NCBI GenBank assembly: GCA_024688365.1
Contig: JAILEG010000036.1
Coordinates: 25,732 to 89,731, forward strand
Reading direction: 5' to 3'
Length of the DNA stretch: 64,000 bases
From: Prevotella sp.
GTDB taxonomy: Bacteria > Bacteroidota > Bacteroidia > Bacteroidales > Bacteroidaceae
Shown here: one piece after another, positions 26,686 to 34,951 of the stretch
Position numbering within the stretch: position 1 is the first letter of the stretch
Layout of the letters: each line of letters opens with the position of its first letter
The notes under the pieces: model-generated
The model's database searches: none
The model's input: only the letters and a program-made list of their open reading frames with translations
What the model was told of the DNA's origin: nothing
Translations under genes and position numbers: made by a program

Positions 26686-28077
26686 TTACTGCATATCATA
26701 GACAACCTGCATGAGCTTCTTGCCCAGGGCATCGGCAGCCTCCATCGTGTTGGCCTCGCTGTAGACACGGATGATGGGTTCGGTGTTTGACTTACGGAGG
26801 TGTACCCAGGCTTCAGGGAAGTCAAGCTTCACACCGTCAATATCAGTCACCTGCACATCCTTCTCCTGGCCATACAACTCTTTCACACGCACGAGGATAG
26901 CATCCACATCCGTCTCTGGTGTAAGGTCAATGCGGTTCTTGGCAATGAAATACTCTGGGAATGTCTTGCGCAACTCACTTGCCTTCATACCCTTCTGCGC
27001 CAGCGAGCTGAGGAAAAGGGCTATGCCTACAAGCGCATCGCGGCCATAATGGCTCTCCGGATAGATAACACCACCATTGCCTTCGCCGCCAATGACAGCC
27101 CCGACTTCCTTCATCTTCGTTGTAACGTTGACCTCACCCACCGCAGCAGCATAATACTTGCAGCCATGCCGCTCAGTCACATCACGCAAGGCACGGGTCG
27201 AGGAGAGATTGCTGACGGTGCTTCCCTTCACATGGTCGAGAATGTAATCAGCAACGGTAACGAGCGTGTACTCCTCACCATACATCTTGCCGTTCTCCTG
27301 GATGAATGCCAGACGGTCAACATCAGGATCAACAACAATACCAAGGTCATAGCCACCCTTCGCCACCTCGTCCATAATCCCCGTGAGATTCTTCTCTATT
27401 GGCTCCGGATTATGGGCAAAGTCGCCTGTAGCCTCACCGTTGAGGAACTTATACTCTACACCCAGACGGTCGAGCAGCTTGGGCAGAATGACACCACCGA
27501 CAGAGTTGACTGTATCGACAACAACACGGAACTTACGGTTCCTGACAGCCTCAAGGTCGAGCAGCTCAAGATTCATGACAGCCTCAATATGGCGGTCATC
27601 AAAAGTGTTGTCATCCGTATAAGCACCCAGCCCGTCAACATCAGCATAGTCAAAATCCTCCCGTGCCGCAATATCCAGCACCTCAGCACCGTCAGCAGCC
27701 GTAAGGAACTCGCCTTCCTCATTGAGAAGCTTCAGGGCATTCCAGTGGCGTGGGTTGTGGGATGCCGTGATGATGATACCGCCATCAGCACCGCTCATAC
27801 GCACGGCCAGCTCTGTTGTTGGGGTTGTTGCCAGCCCGATGTTGATGACATCAGCACCGATACCCATCAGTGTTCCACAGACAACATTCTTCACCATCGG
27901 TCCCGATATGCGCGCATCACGTCCGACAACTATCTTCAGTTTCTTCCCCGGATGCTTGCGGGCAATGAACGTAGCATAAGCTGAAGTAAACTTGACGATG
28001 TCCAGCGGGTTCAGAGTGTCTCCCGCACGACCTCCGATGGTTCCACGGATGCCGGAAATAGATTTAATAAGTGTCAT
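26686..28077 (-). CDS. glmM: Phosphoglucosamine mutase-type phosphohexomutase
   Basis: 463 residues, four-domain alpha-D-phosphohexomutase. Catalytic Ser106 in TASHNP, metal loop DPDVDR, sugar loop GEGNGG, and the phosphate loop RKSNTEPIIRVYSEA. The family converts glucosamine-6-phosphate to glucosamine-1-phosphate for peptidoglycan and LPS. The opening IKSISGIRGTIGG is typical of the Bacteroidota GlmM group; glucose or mannose phosphate activity cannot be excluded. It follows the DUF4827 gene on the same strand (78-base gap, no promoter box) and is probably in its operon. Confidence 0.87.
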   Translation of the reverse strand: MTLIKSISGIRGTIGGRAGDTLNPLDIVKFTSAYATFIARKHPGKKLKIVVGRDARISGPMVKNVVCGTLMGIGADVINIGLATTPTTELAVRMSGADGGIIITASHNPRHWNALKLLNEEGEFLTAADGAEVLDIAAREDFDYADVDGLGAYTDDNTFDDRHIEAVMNLELLDLEAVRNRKFRVVVDTVNSVGGVILPKLLDRLGVEYKFLNGEATGDFAHNPEPIEKNLTGIMDEVAKGGYDLGIVVDPDVDRLAFIQENGKMYGEEYTLVTVADYILDHVKGSTVSNLSSTRALRDVTERHGCKYYAAAVGEVNVTTKMKEVGAVIGGEGNGGVIYPESHYGRDALVGIALFLSSLAQKGMKASELRKTFPEYFIAKNRIDLTPETDVDAILVRVKELYGQEKDVQVTDIDGVKLDFPEAWVHLRKSNTEPIIRVYSEANTMEAADALGKKLMQVVYDMQ

Positions 28078-28155
28078 ACTTAATATGTTTCTGAGGGTAA
28101 TCCCTCCATTGTAACTTCATTGCCAGCAGCTTTCCAGCCCCTTTGCCGGCACCTG

Positions 28156-28794
28156 TCAGAGACCACGCTGGAAAGTAAGGTCATAGAAACAGGGATAGAC
28201 GCTCTGCGATGCATTGATCTGTCCCTGCTGTGAGGGCACTATCAGCTTCACATGTGCCAACTCCGAGGAAGCTGTGGCCAGTCGGCCCAGGTTGACATAA
28301 GTCATCGGAACCAGCCAGCCTGCCGGGACTGACGTACTCCTATAAGCATTATACATCACGCTGGACGAGGCATCAAATGATGCCGTGTAGGTTCCGCTGG
28401 TATTGGTGACCGACATCTTGTCGACCACACCACTATAATAAAGGACATTGTTTGTCAGCTGAAGCGTGTCAGTCAGCAGGTTGCGCTCAGAGAAGCGGCA
28501 CAGCACCGTGGCCGTCTCACCCTTCCGGATAGGCGTCCCCGTCCCTTTCTTCACCAACTGCATATAGACACCTGAGCTGGAGAACAGGACGTACTGGTTC
28601 TTTGAAACGTCCGTTGTGTTCCCCTGCTTTTCAAACTGTGCCTCATTGATGACGTTGATACCCTGCTTCACGATGTAAGCATTGATGGCATCTCTTTCCC
28701 GGTCAAGCTGCTCTGCATAAGTCTCAGTCTTGTTACAGGAACTGAACGCCAGCACACCAGCCAGCATCACAAGGAGAAAGGTTATCTTCTTCAT
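28156..28794 (-). CDS. DUF4827 family lipoprotein
   Basis: 212 residues. Signal peptide with lipobox FSSC, Cys20. The mature part opens TETYAEQLDRERDAINAYI and has a central GTGTPIRKGETATVLCRFSERNLLTDTL block that recalls FKBP-type folds. This matches DUF4827, a Bacteroidota lipoprotein often coded upstream of glmM. Whether it has prolyl isomerase activity is unknown. It has its own promoter at 28823 and leads the operon with glmM. Confidence 0.75.
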   Translation of the reverse strand: MKKITFLLVMLAGVLAFSSCNKTETYAEQLDRERDAINAYIVKQGINVINEAQFEKQGNTTDVSKNQYVLFSSSGVYMQLVKKGTGTPIRKGETATVLCRFSERNLLTDTLQLTNNVLYYSGVVDKMSVTNTSGTYTASFDASSSVMYNAYRSTSVPAGWLVPMTYVNLGRLATASSELAHVKLIVPSQQGQINASQSVYPCFYDLTFQRGL

Positions 28795-28822
28795 TCTTCT
28801 TTTTTGCGTTTAAATATGTCGT

Positions 28823-28831
28823 GCAAAGGTA
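28823..28831 (-). promoter_or_regulatory. Promoter -7 box of DUF4827-glmM
   Basis: TACCTTTGC on the minus strand, 29 bases before the start codon. Confidence 0.75.
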
Positions 28832-28882
28832 AGAAAAGTATTTAGAAAGGTGAAATAACTAATTAGAAAATATATTAAATCA

Positions 28883-29923
28883 TCACCGCCAGTCATGCTG
28901 TCTCACCCAGTCGACCACCATCTTCGTCTGCTCAAAAGGGATGTCTTTCATCAGTCCGTGACCCAGGTTGAATATCCAGTCAGGGTGTTCACGGAAGTAA
29001 GAGACATAGCTATCCAGCTTCCTCCGTATTACTTCCGGGGCGGCATAGAGCAGCCGTGGATCCATATTTCCCTGCAAGCCTACAGCCGGATCAACAACCT
29101 CACGGGCATATGCCAAGGAGGTCTGCCAGTCAACGCTGAGAAAGTCGGTCACCTCATGGGTCATCATCCTTATGCCAGTCCCTATCCCCTTGGGGAAGAA
29201 GATGGCAGGTACTCCTTGCTCCCTGACGGCATTAAGGATCCGTCGGACTGACGGCAGGAACATTTCCCAGTACAGCTCCTCTGGAACGACACCTGCAAAC
29301 GATTCAAACAACTGGAAAGCATCAATGCCATGCGCTGCCTGTCCACGCACATACTCAACCGTAACTTCAGTCAAGGCATCCAGCAACAATCCCGATGCCT
29401 GCCGATGCCGATAGATATAGCTGACAGCATCGGAAAAACCAGCACTGCCCCCTGTGCCCTGCAGCATATAGCAAAGGCAGGTCAGCGGCCCTCCGCAGAA
29501 GCCTATCAAAGGTACATTCTCCCGTCCATGTTGCTGCAAGACAGCATCTATGGCTTGGTAAGAACGGTCAAAAAGGCTCGTGTCAATATGAACATGGCGC
29601 ACAGGGGCATCATATTGACAAAGTGGATTGGCCAACGATGGCCCCTTCGCTGTCCACTCCACCTGCACTCCCATCGCCTCAGGGACAATCAGTATGTCAC
29701 TGAAGAGTATCGCCGCATCCACTCCAAGATCCTCAACGGGCAGCCAGGTGACCTCAGCCGCCAGACGGGCATCAGTCATCAGACGGGCAAAGCCGTGCTG
29801 GGCTGAGAGTTCCCTGTAGCGAGGCAGCACTCTTCCTGCCTGCCGCATCATCCAGACGGCAGGACGGTCACCATATATACCGTGTAATGTGTTGGTGAGC
29901 AAACTACTGATTGATCGTCTCAT
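28883..29923 (-). CDS. hemE: Uroporphyrinogen decarboxylase
   Basis: 346 residues. N-terminal signature RPAVWMMRQAGRVLPRYRE (20-38), then ILFSDILIVPEAMG with the catalytic Asp, and FCGGPLTCLCYML. The closing part has VGLQGNMDP and FNLGHGLMKDIPFE. The enzyme decarboxylates uroporphyrinogen III to coproporphyrinogen III in heme synthesis. It is divergent from the TonB receptor gene; the two share a 66-base region in which each promoter carries the same 20-base element. hemD, hemN and hemG are elsewhere in the window. Confidence 0.95.
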   Translation of the reverse strand: MRRSISSLLTNTLHGIYGDRPAVWMMRQAGRVLPRYRELSAQHGFARLMTDARLAAEVTWLPVEDLGVDAAILFSDILIVPEAMGVQVEWTAKGPSLANPLCQYDAPVRHVHIDTSLFDRSYQAIDAVLQQHGRENVPLIGFCGGPLTCLCYMLQGTGGSAGFSDAVSYIYRHRQASGLLLDALTEVTVEYVRGQAAHGIDAFQLFESFAGVVPEELYWEMFLPSVRRILNAVREQGVPAIFFPKGIGTGIRMMTHEVTDFLSVDWQTSLAYAREVVDPAVGLQGNMDPRLLYAAPEVIRRKLDSYVSYFREHPDWIFNLGHGLMKDIPFEQTKMVVDWVRQHDWR

Positions 29924-29950
29924 AATCTCCTTTTTTGATTTGGATTTGCT

Positions 29951-29959
29951 GCAAAATTA
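29951..29959 (-). promoter_or_regulatory. Promoter -7 box of hemE
   Basis: TAATTTTGC on the minus strand. The shared 20-base element lies 19 bases upstream of its TA. Confidence 0.8.
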
Positions 29960-29977
29960 GGGCAAATTGCCCTTTCT

Positions 29978-30043
29978 CACAATCCTCATTTATAAGGATA
30001 AAGTCCACTATATAAGCCAATTTCCTTATAAATGAGGATTGTG
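29978..30043. promoter_or_regulatory. Paired operator candidate between hemE and the TonB receptor
   Basis: Perfect 21-bp inverted repeat (29978-29998 and 30023-30043, 24-base spacer). Read toward each gene, both arms are TCCTTATAAATGAGGATTGT and end exactly 19 bases before the TA of the -7 box, so each covers the -33 region of its own promoter. A third identical copy with the same spacing precedes hemN (50932-50951). The element is itself a near-palindrome (TCCTyAT...ATrAGGA), as expected for a dimeric regulator. The regulator is unknown. Confidence 0.8.
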
Positions 30044-30061
30044 GAACAATTATGCCCTACG

Positions 30062-30070
30062 TACCTTTGC
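30062..30070 (+). promoter_or_regulatory. Promoter -7 box of TonB receptor/MFS operon
   Basis: TACCTTTGC, 34 bases before the ATG at 30104. The 20-base element ends 19 bases upstream. Confidence 0.8.
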
Positions 30071-30103
30071 AAGCATAAAATAATCTTAAAGCAAAAACAA
30101 CTT

Positions 30104-32161
30104 ATGTTAAATGCCCTGTTACTTGCCTCACTCGCCATCAGCGGAGTACCAGAGGTAACCCCCGACTCAAGCACCAACAAGAATGTTCCACTTGAGGAAG
30201 TCGTTGTTACTGACTTCAAGCAGAACAGGAAGAATCTTACTTCTACCGCCGTATCCACCGTTGACGCACGCCAGCTGCAGAGCCAGCAGATTGTCAGCCT
30301 GAAAGAACTGACAGCCGTCATGCCCAACTTCTACATGCCCGACTACGGCTCACGCTCCAACACACCAATCTATATACGTGGTATCGGAGCCAAGAGCAAA
30401 GGGTCAGCCGTTGGCTTCTATGTCGATGGCGTACCTCACTTCGAGTCATCAGCCTTTGATATTGACCTGAGCGATGTTGCTGAAGTCGAGGTCTTCCGTG
30501 GTCCCCAAGGCACACTCTACGGCAGGAATGCCATTGCAGGCATCATCAACGTCTATACACACAACCCGCTCGACTATCAGCTCACACGTCTCAAGGTGGG
30601 CTACGGCCGATATAATGACTTCATGGCGCAGGCTTCAAACTATACGAAGCTCAGCGACAGCTTCGGCTTCTCTGCCGCTGCCTCCTACCATCACAATGAC
30701 GGTATGTTCACCAACAGCTACCTGAACGAGAAGGCTGACGACATTGACGAGGGCGAGGGACGCATCGGGCTCTACTGGCGACCAGCCACCAACTGGCTCC
30801 TGCACCTCAACAGCACCCTCACCTACAGTGACCAGGGAGGCTACCCATACGCTCCCTACGATGTGAAGAAGGACGAGCTGCAGTCCATCAGCTACAACCG
30901 CCGGAGCCTCTTCCGCCGGCTCATTTCGTCAACTGGATTCAACGCACGATATGAGAACAGCCGCATCAGCTTCAACAGCCAGACGGCCTATCAGTTCATC
31001 AAGTCACATCAGGGCATTGACCAGGACTTCACCACTGACGACAAGTCATTTGTCGACAATGACTATCGGCAGAACATGCTCTCACAGGAGTTCACCCTGA
31101 AGTCCAATGACAACCGCCGCTACCAGTGGATTGTTGGTGTTTTCGGCATGCTGTTCAACTCTGACCAGTCAACACGGAACAGCAATCACATTGCCATGAC
31201 TGCCACTCCGACCCATTATGACAATCCAACGGCTGCCTTCGCCGTCTATCATCAGAGTTCCTACAACATCTGGAGAGGACTGTCGGCCACCGTCGGGCTG
31301 CGTTTCGACTACGAGCATGCCAAGACTGACTACTCACGTGACAACCTCAACCTCATGACAGGGGCACTCAAACATACCAAGGACTTCGTGAGCCGTGCCA
31401 ACTTCCGCCAGTTCACACCCAAGTTCACCCTCCAGTACCTCACCAGCCGCAGCTGTCTCTATTATGCCAGCATCACCCGTGGCTACAAGCCGGGCGGCTT
31501 CAACACCAGCTTCACCAAGGACGAGGAGCGTTCCTACGCACCGGAATACAGCTGGAACTACGAGGTGGGAACACGACTGAACTTCCTTGAGGGCAGGCTG
31601 ACTGCTGAGGCCGACCTCTTCTACATTGACTGGCGGCACATGCAGACCACCTATACCGTCCTCGGCGTGGGCAACCTCATTGCCAACGCCGGACATACTG
31701 ACAGCAAGGGATTGGAACTGTCACTGGGCTACCGACCTGTAAAAGGGCTGCAGCTCAACCTGAACTACGGATATACTCATGCCCGGTATCTGGACTACCG
31801 CAAGAGCGGCAAAGAGGATTTCTCAGGCAACCGCCTTCCCATGGTGCCCAACCACACCCTGTCATTCAACGGCACCTACACCATCCTGCCTGACGGATGG
31901 CTTGACAGGGTTGTCCTCAATGCAGGCATGACTGGCTTAGGCCGCATCTACTGGGCCGATGATAATGTTGTAAGCCAGGACTTCTATGCAGTCCTCAATG
32001 CCAAGGCAAGTTTCACCAAGGGTATCTTCACCTGGGACATTTGGGGCAAGAACCTGACCGCCACCGACTACATGGCTTACGGTTTCAAGTCGTCAACAGG
32101 CAACTATGCACAGAAGGGCAAACCACTGACCTTCGGTACATCACTGAGCGTATCGTTTTAA
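30104..32161 (+). CDS. TonB-dependent receptor, probable iron-chelate or heme uptake
   Basis: 685 residues from the ATG at 30104. The open frame continues upstream, but that region holds the promoter. Short signal peptide (MLNALLLASLAISG), TonB-box-like LEEVVVTDF, plug with VFRGPQGTLYGRNAIAGIINVYT, and a barrel ending GTSLSVSF. It lacks the carboxypeptidase-like N-terminal domain of polymer-uptake receptors and looks like classical siderophore or heme receptors (pesticin/FyuA-like plug). An RhtX/AmpG-like MFS gene follows, and the promoter element is shared with hemE and hemN, supporting import of an iron chelate, heme or porphyrin (inference). Confidence 0.85.
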   Translation: MLNALLLASLAISGVPEVTPDSSTNKNVPLEEVVVTDFKQNRKNLTSTAVSTVDARQLQSQQIVSLKELTAVMPNFYMPDYGSRSNTPIYIRGIGAKSKGSAVGFYVDGVPHFESSAFDIDLSDVAEVEVFRGPQGTLYGRNAIAGIINVYTHNPLDYQLTRLKVGYGRYNDFMAQASNYTKLSDSFGFSAAASYHHNDGMFTNSYLNEKADDIDEGEGRIGLYWRPATNWLLHLNSTLTYSDQGGYPYAPYDVKKDELQSISYNRRSLFRRLISSTGFNARYENSRISFNSQTAYQFIKSHQGIDQDFTTDDKSFVDNDYRQNMLSQEFTLKSNDNRRYQWIVGVFGMLFNSDQSTRNSNHIAMTATPTHYDNPTAAFAVYHQSSYNIWRGLSATVGLRFDYEHAKTDYSRDNLNLMTGALKHTKDFVSRANFRQFTPKFTLQYLTSRSCLYYASITRGYKPGGFNTSFTKDEERSYAPEYSWNYEVGTRLNFLEGRLTAEADLFYIDWRHMQTTYTVLGVGNLIANAGHTDSKGLELSLGYRPVKGLQLNLNYGYTHARYLDYRKSGKEDFSGNRLPMVPNHTLSFNGTYTILPDGWLDRVVLNAGMTGLGRIYWADDNVVSQDFYAVLNAKASFTKGIFTWDIWGKNLTATDYMAYGFKSSTGNYAQKGKPLTFGTSLSVSF

Positions 32162-32178
32162 ATAAAGAATTTAAAGGT

Positions 32179-32305
32179 GTTAAGGAGTTAAGATACAACA
32201 GTTTATTTTGCCACATGGGTGCAAAAAATGATTGACAATGATATTGGCACTTAATTCCATTAACTCCTTAACTCCATTAACTCCTTAACTCCTTAACTCC
32301 CCTAA
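32179..32305. repeat. TTAACTCC tandem repeat with an inverted copy
   Basis: About six tandem copies of TTAACTCC(A/T) lie at 32250-32305, and an inverted copy (GTTAAGGAGTTAAG) at 32179-32192. They fill the 157-base gap between the TonB receptor and the MFS gene, ending 14 bases before the MFS start. Confidence 0.75.
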
Positions 32306-32318
32306 CAAAATCCTCCCA

Positions 32319-33539
32319 ATGCCAAACTCCAAGAAACTCAGCCTCGGCACCTTCTTCTGCCTCTACATAGCGCAGATGATGCCCTCCTCCTTCCTCATGA
32401 CGGCCTTGCAGGTTATCATGCGCGAGGGCCATTACAGCCTTGCCACCATCGGTCTGCTCCATTTCGTCCGACTGCCCTGGACACTGAAGTTCCTTTGGTC
32501 GCCCTTTGTCGACCGCCATTGCGTCACCGTTGGCGATTACAAGAAGACCATCATCACCACCGAGCTGGTCTATGCCATTGCCCTCCTGGCTACAGGTCTT
32601 ATCAACGTCCATTCCGAGATGATGCTGGTACTGATACTTTTCTTCATCTCCATGATTGCCTCAGCCACGCAGGACATCGCCACCGATGCTCTCGCCATAC
32701 TTTCCTTCAAGAAGAATGACCGCAGCCTGCTCAACAGCATGCAGTCAATGGGGGCTTTTGGAGGAACCGTCATTGGCGGAGGAGTATTGCTGATGATTCT
32801 CAAGAGCTATGGCTGGAACGTGGTTGTGCCCTGCCTGGCGATATTCGTTCTCATGATGATTATTCCATTGGTGCTGAACAAGAATATCGAGATAGAGACT
32901 GAGAAGCCAAAAGACCGTGCTACCTGGACGGACATCTTCAGGTTTTTCGGTCGCAGGGAGATATGGCCACAGATAGGTTTCCTGCTCCTTTATTATATGG
33001 GCATCATCGGTGTGCTGTCCATGCTGCGTCCTTATCTTGTTGACAAGGGTTATGACATGAAGGAAATCGGATTCCTTACGGGCATCGTGGGAACAGCGAC
33101 TTCATTTGTCATGGCATGGCTGTCCGGGGTTATTGTCCGCCGCATCGGCATCCACAAGGCACGCATCATCATTGCCTGCCTCATAGTCCTTGCCCCACTT
33201 TACTTCCTTGCCATGACCTTCACTGACTTCAGCAAGGCAGCCTTCGTCATCGGCATCATGTACATCCAGGCCTGTTACGGCCTGGCAACCGTCATTGTCT
33301 ACACCACCTCCATGCAGTGCGTACGCCCCGGGCGTGAGGGTACCGACTTTACCATCCAGGTTGTCATCAGCCACCTCAGCGGTCTGCTCATTGCCGTGGC
33401 AGCCGGCAGCATTGGCCATCTCTTCGGCTATCAGGGCCTGTACATCGTTGAGACAGGCATAGCCATTCTCAGCCTTGTCTACATTCTCTTTGTATTCAAG
33501 GGAAAGGACGGGCTGCAAACGGAAAGCACCGACCTATAA
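32319..33539 (+). CDS. MFS importer of the RhtX/FptX-AmpG type
   Basis: 406 residues, about twelve membrane segments. GHYSLATIGLLHFVRLPWTLKFLWSPFVDR and ISMIASATQDIATDALAI are typical of the AmpG/RhtX branch of the major facilitator superfamily. That branch includes inner-membrane importers of siderophores (RhtX, FptX) and of muropeptides (AmpG). Placement after a siderophore/heme-type TonB receptor favours the first role. The two genes are separated by a TTAACTCC repeat tract. Confidence 0.82.
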   Translation: MPNSKKLSLGTFFCLYIAQMMPSSFLMTALQVIMREGHYSLATIGLLHFVRLPWTLKFLWSPFVDRHCVTVGDYKKTIITTELVYAIALLATGLINVHSEMMLVLILFFISMIASATQDIATDALAILSFKKNDRSLLNSMQSMGAFGGTVIGGGVLLMILKSYGWNVVVPCLAIFVLMMIIPLVLNKNIEIETEKPKDRATWTDIFRFFGRREIWPQIGFLLLYYMGIIGVLSMLRPYLVDKGYDMKEIGFLTGIVGTATSFVMAWLSGVIVRRIGIHKARIIIACLIVLAPLYFLAMTFTDFSKAAFVIGIMYIQACYGLATVIVYTTSMQCVRPGREGTDFTIQVVISHLSGLLIAVAAGSIGHLFGYQGLYIVETGIAILSLVYILFVFKGKDGLQTESTDL

Positions 33540-33626
33540 ACAAGCGGCTTGCCTGCATCACAGCAAGATGCACACGGCAGAGGGCTGTCAGCCTCATCAT
33601 GAGAACAGCCCTACCTTCCAGACTGT

Positions 33627-33667
33627 CCTCCCCCAGGTCTCCTCACTCACAGAGGACTCAGGGGAGG
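33627..33667 (+). terminator. Probable terminator after the MFS gene
   Basis: CCTCCCC (33627-33633) pairs with GGGGAGG (33661-33667), with an inner TCTCCTC/GAGGA stem. It overlaps the last codons of the convergent hemD. Confidence 0.5.
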
Positions 33668-34473
33668 GCTTTTGCAAATGCCTGGAACGAGCTGAAATCC
33701 TTGGATACGAAATCAACACGCAACCCTTCTTTCCTGCAGCACTTCGCCGTATAAGGCCCAAAGCAGACCACACTGACCGACCTCATCACCTGCTCATAGT
33801 CAGGCATCAATGCTGAAAGACGATGGAACACCTGCGCTTCCGCCCCACTGGTAAAGGCGACATACGTCAGCTGCGACCGCTCACGCAGCACGTCAGCTGC
33901 CCGCAGCAGCTCCTTCTCCCCAACTCCGCCCGTCACGTAAGCAGGTACAAACGTCACTTCCATTCCCGCCTCAGCCAAGGCATGCAGGAAATCGGGCACC
34001 GTGTCAGGCTCTGTCAGATTCTCCACCCGCGGTCCCAACACCGCTATACGCTTGCCACGGATGTCCTCCCGATGCTCCAGCTCCCGGACGATTCCCACCG
34101 GACTGGGTTCCTCTGCCATGAAGCATGGCTCCACATGCAGCTCTGACCGCAGGAAGTCATTGTCTTTCCCTATAGCACAGCATCCCCCTCTCAGCTGTTC
34201 CCGCAACACTTTTCCAGCCGCCATCACCTCTGATACAGCAGCGATGGCACGCCGGCTGGTAAAGACGATGTAGTCAAACCCGGACAGGCTGCTCACAAAC
34301 TGCGCGAACTCCTCACTTTCCGTATCCGTCCATGTCGCTATCATGGGGATGCCTACAGGGCATAGCCTTGCGCCATCCAGCCTTCTGACCGTCTTCAGAG
34401 CCTTGGCCAAACGCAGCGCATATCCCTCCGGGGCAGTAATAAGTACCCTTATCTTTTCATTTCTCATTGGCAA
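33658..34473 (-). CDS. hemD: Uroporphyrinogen-III synthase family protein
   Basis: 271 residues. Two-domain HemD pattern: IRVLITAPEGYALRLAKAL at the start, DYIVFTSRRAIAAV, GKRIAVLGPRVENL, LTYVAFTSGAEAQVF and VVCFGPYTAKCCRKEGLRVDFV. The family closes hydroxymethylbilane to uroporphyrinogen III. HemD proteins are poorly conserved, so function rests on overall pattern and on hemE, hemN and hemG in the same window. Its promoter does not carry the 20-base element found at hemE and hemN. The last residues overlap the terminator of the convergent MFS gene. Confidence 0.78.
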   Translation of the reverse strand: MPMRNEKIRVLITAPEGYALRLAKALKTVRRLDGARLCPVGIPMIATWTDTESEEFAQFVSSLSGFDYIVFTSRRAIAAVSEVMAAGKVLREQLRGGCCAIGKDNDFLRSELHVEPCFMAEEPSPVGIVRELEHREDIRGKRIAVLGPRVENLTEPDTVPDFLHALAEAGMEVTFVPAYVTGGVGEKELLRAADVLRERSQLTYVAFTSGAEAQVFHRLSALMPDYEQVMRSVSVVCFGPYTAKCCRKEGLRVDFVSKDFSSFQAFAKALP

Positions 34474-34547
34474 TCTTAATCTTTATGAGACAGGAGAGAA
34501 CTGCCCGGCTCAATTACCGCCTCATGCACTCCTCCTGGTTTTACAGT

Positions 34548-34556
34548 GCAAATATA
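34548..34556 (-). promoter_or_regulatory. Promoter -7 box of hemD
   Basis: TATATTTGC on the minus strand, about 75 bases before the hemD start. Confidence 0.65.
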
Positions 34557-34778
34557 CTTATTTCCAACTGAAGACACAATGAATCGTGGCTGTCATTTTC
34601 ACCGCCAGCTCCCTGCAAGGCTGCCCTTCCTGCCAAAACACACTCCTCCGCCCCCTGCCTGGCCAAGAATGTGATACGTTTAGAAAACATAACCTGCTGA
34701 CAGCAGCCATCTGAAGAAGCATGGGCCGAAGCCTGGGCAAGCTGCATGCCAGGCTCAGAAAGATGCCCCATAGCACAG

Positions 34779-34838
34779 TACTTGAGGAGAAGTACTGCAC
34801 TACCACACGAAAAGTACTGCAATATTGCAGCTGCAATA
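34779..34838. repeat. Array of 16-bp near-palindromes, 22-bp period (3 units)
   Basis: Units start at 34779 (TACTTGAGGAGAAGTA), 34801 (TACCACACGAAAAGTA, the weakest) and 34823 (TATTGCAGCTGCAATA, a perfect palindrome), 22 bases apart. A further related unit is at 34891-34906, slightly out of register. Nothing else was seen in the gap 34557-34951. Confidence 0.75.
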
Positions 34839-34951
34839 CTTCTGTAATCAGGCACAGCGTACATCACTGACCTGCGCCCGATTACAGAAGTACTTTATCA
34901 GAAATACTCGATTGGAAAGGGGGCTTCCCATTTCACAAGATACCGTTCTGC

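Noticed and set aside
26800..27984. Long plus-strand open frame opposite glmM
   Set aside because: Antisense shadow of a well-conserved gene, with His/Thr-rich composition and no domain.
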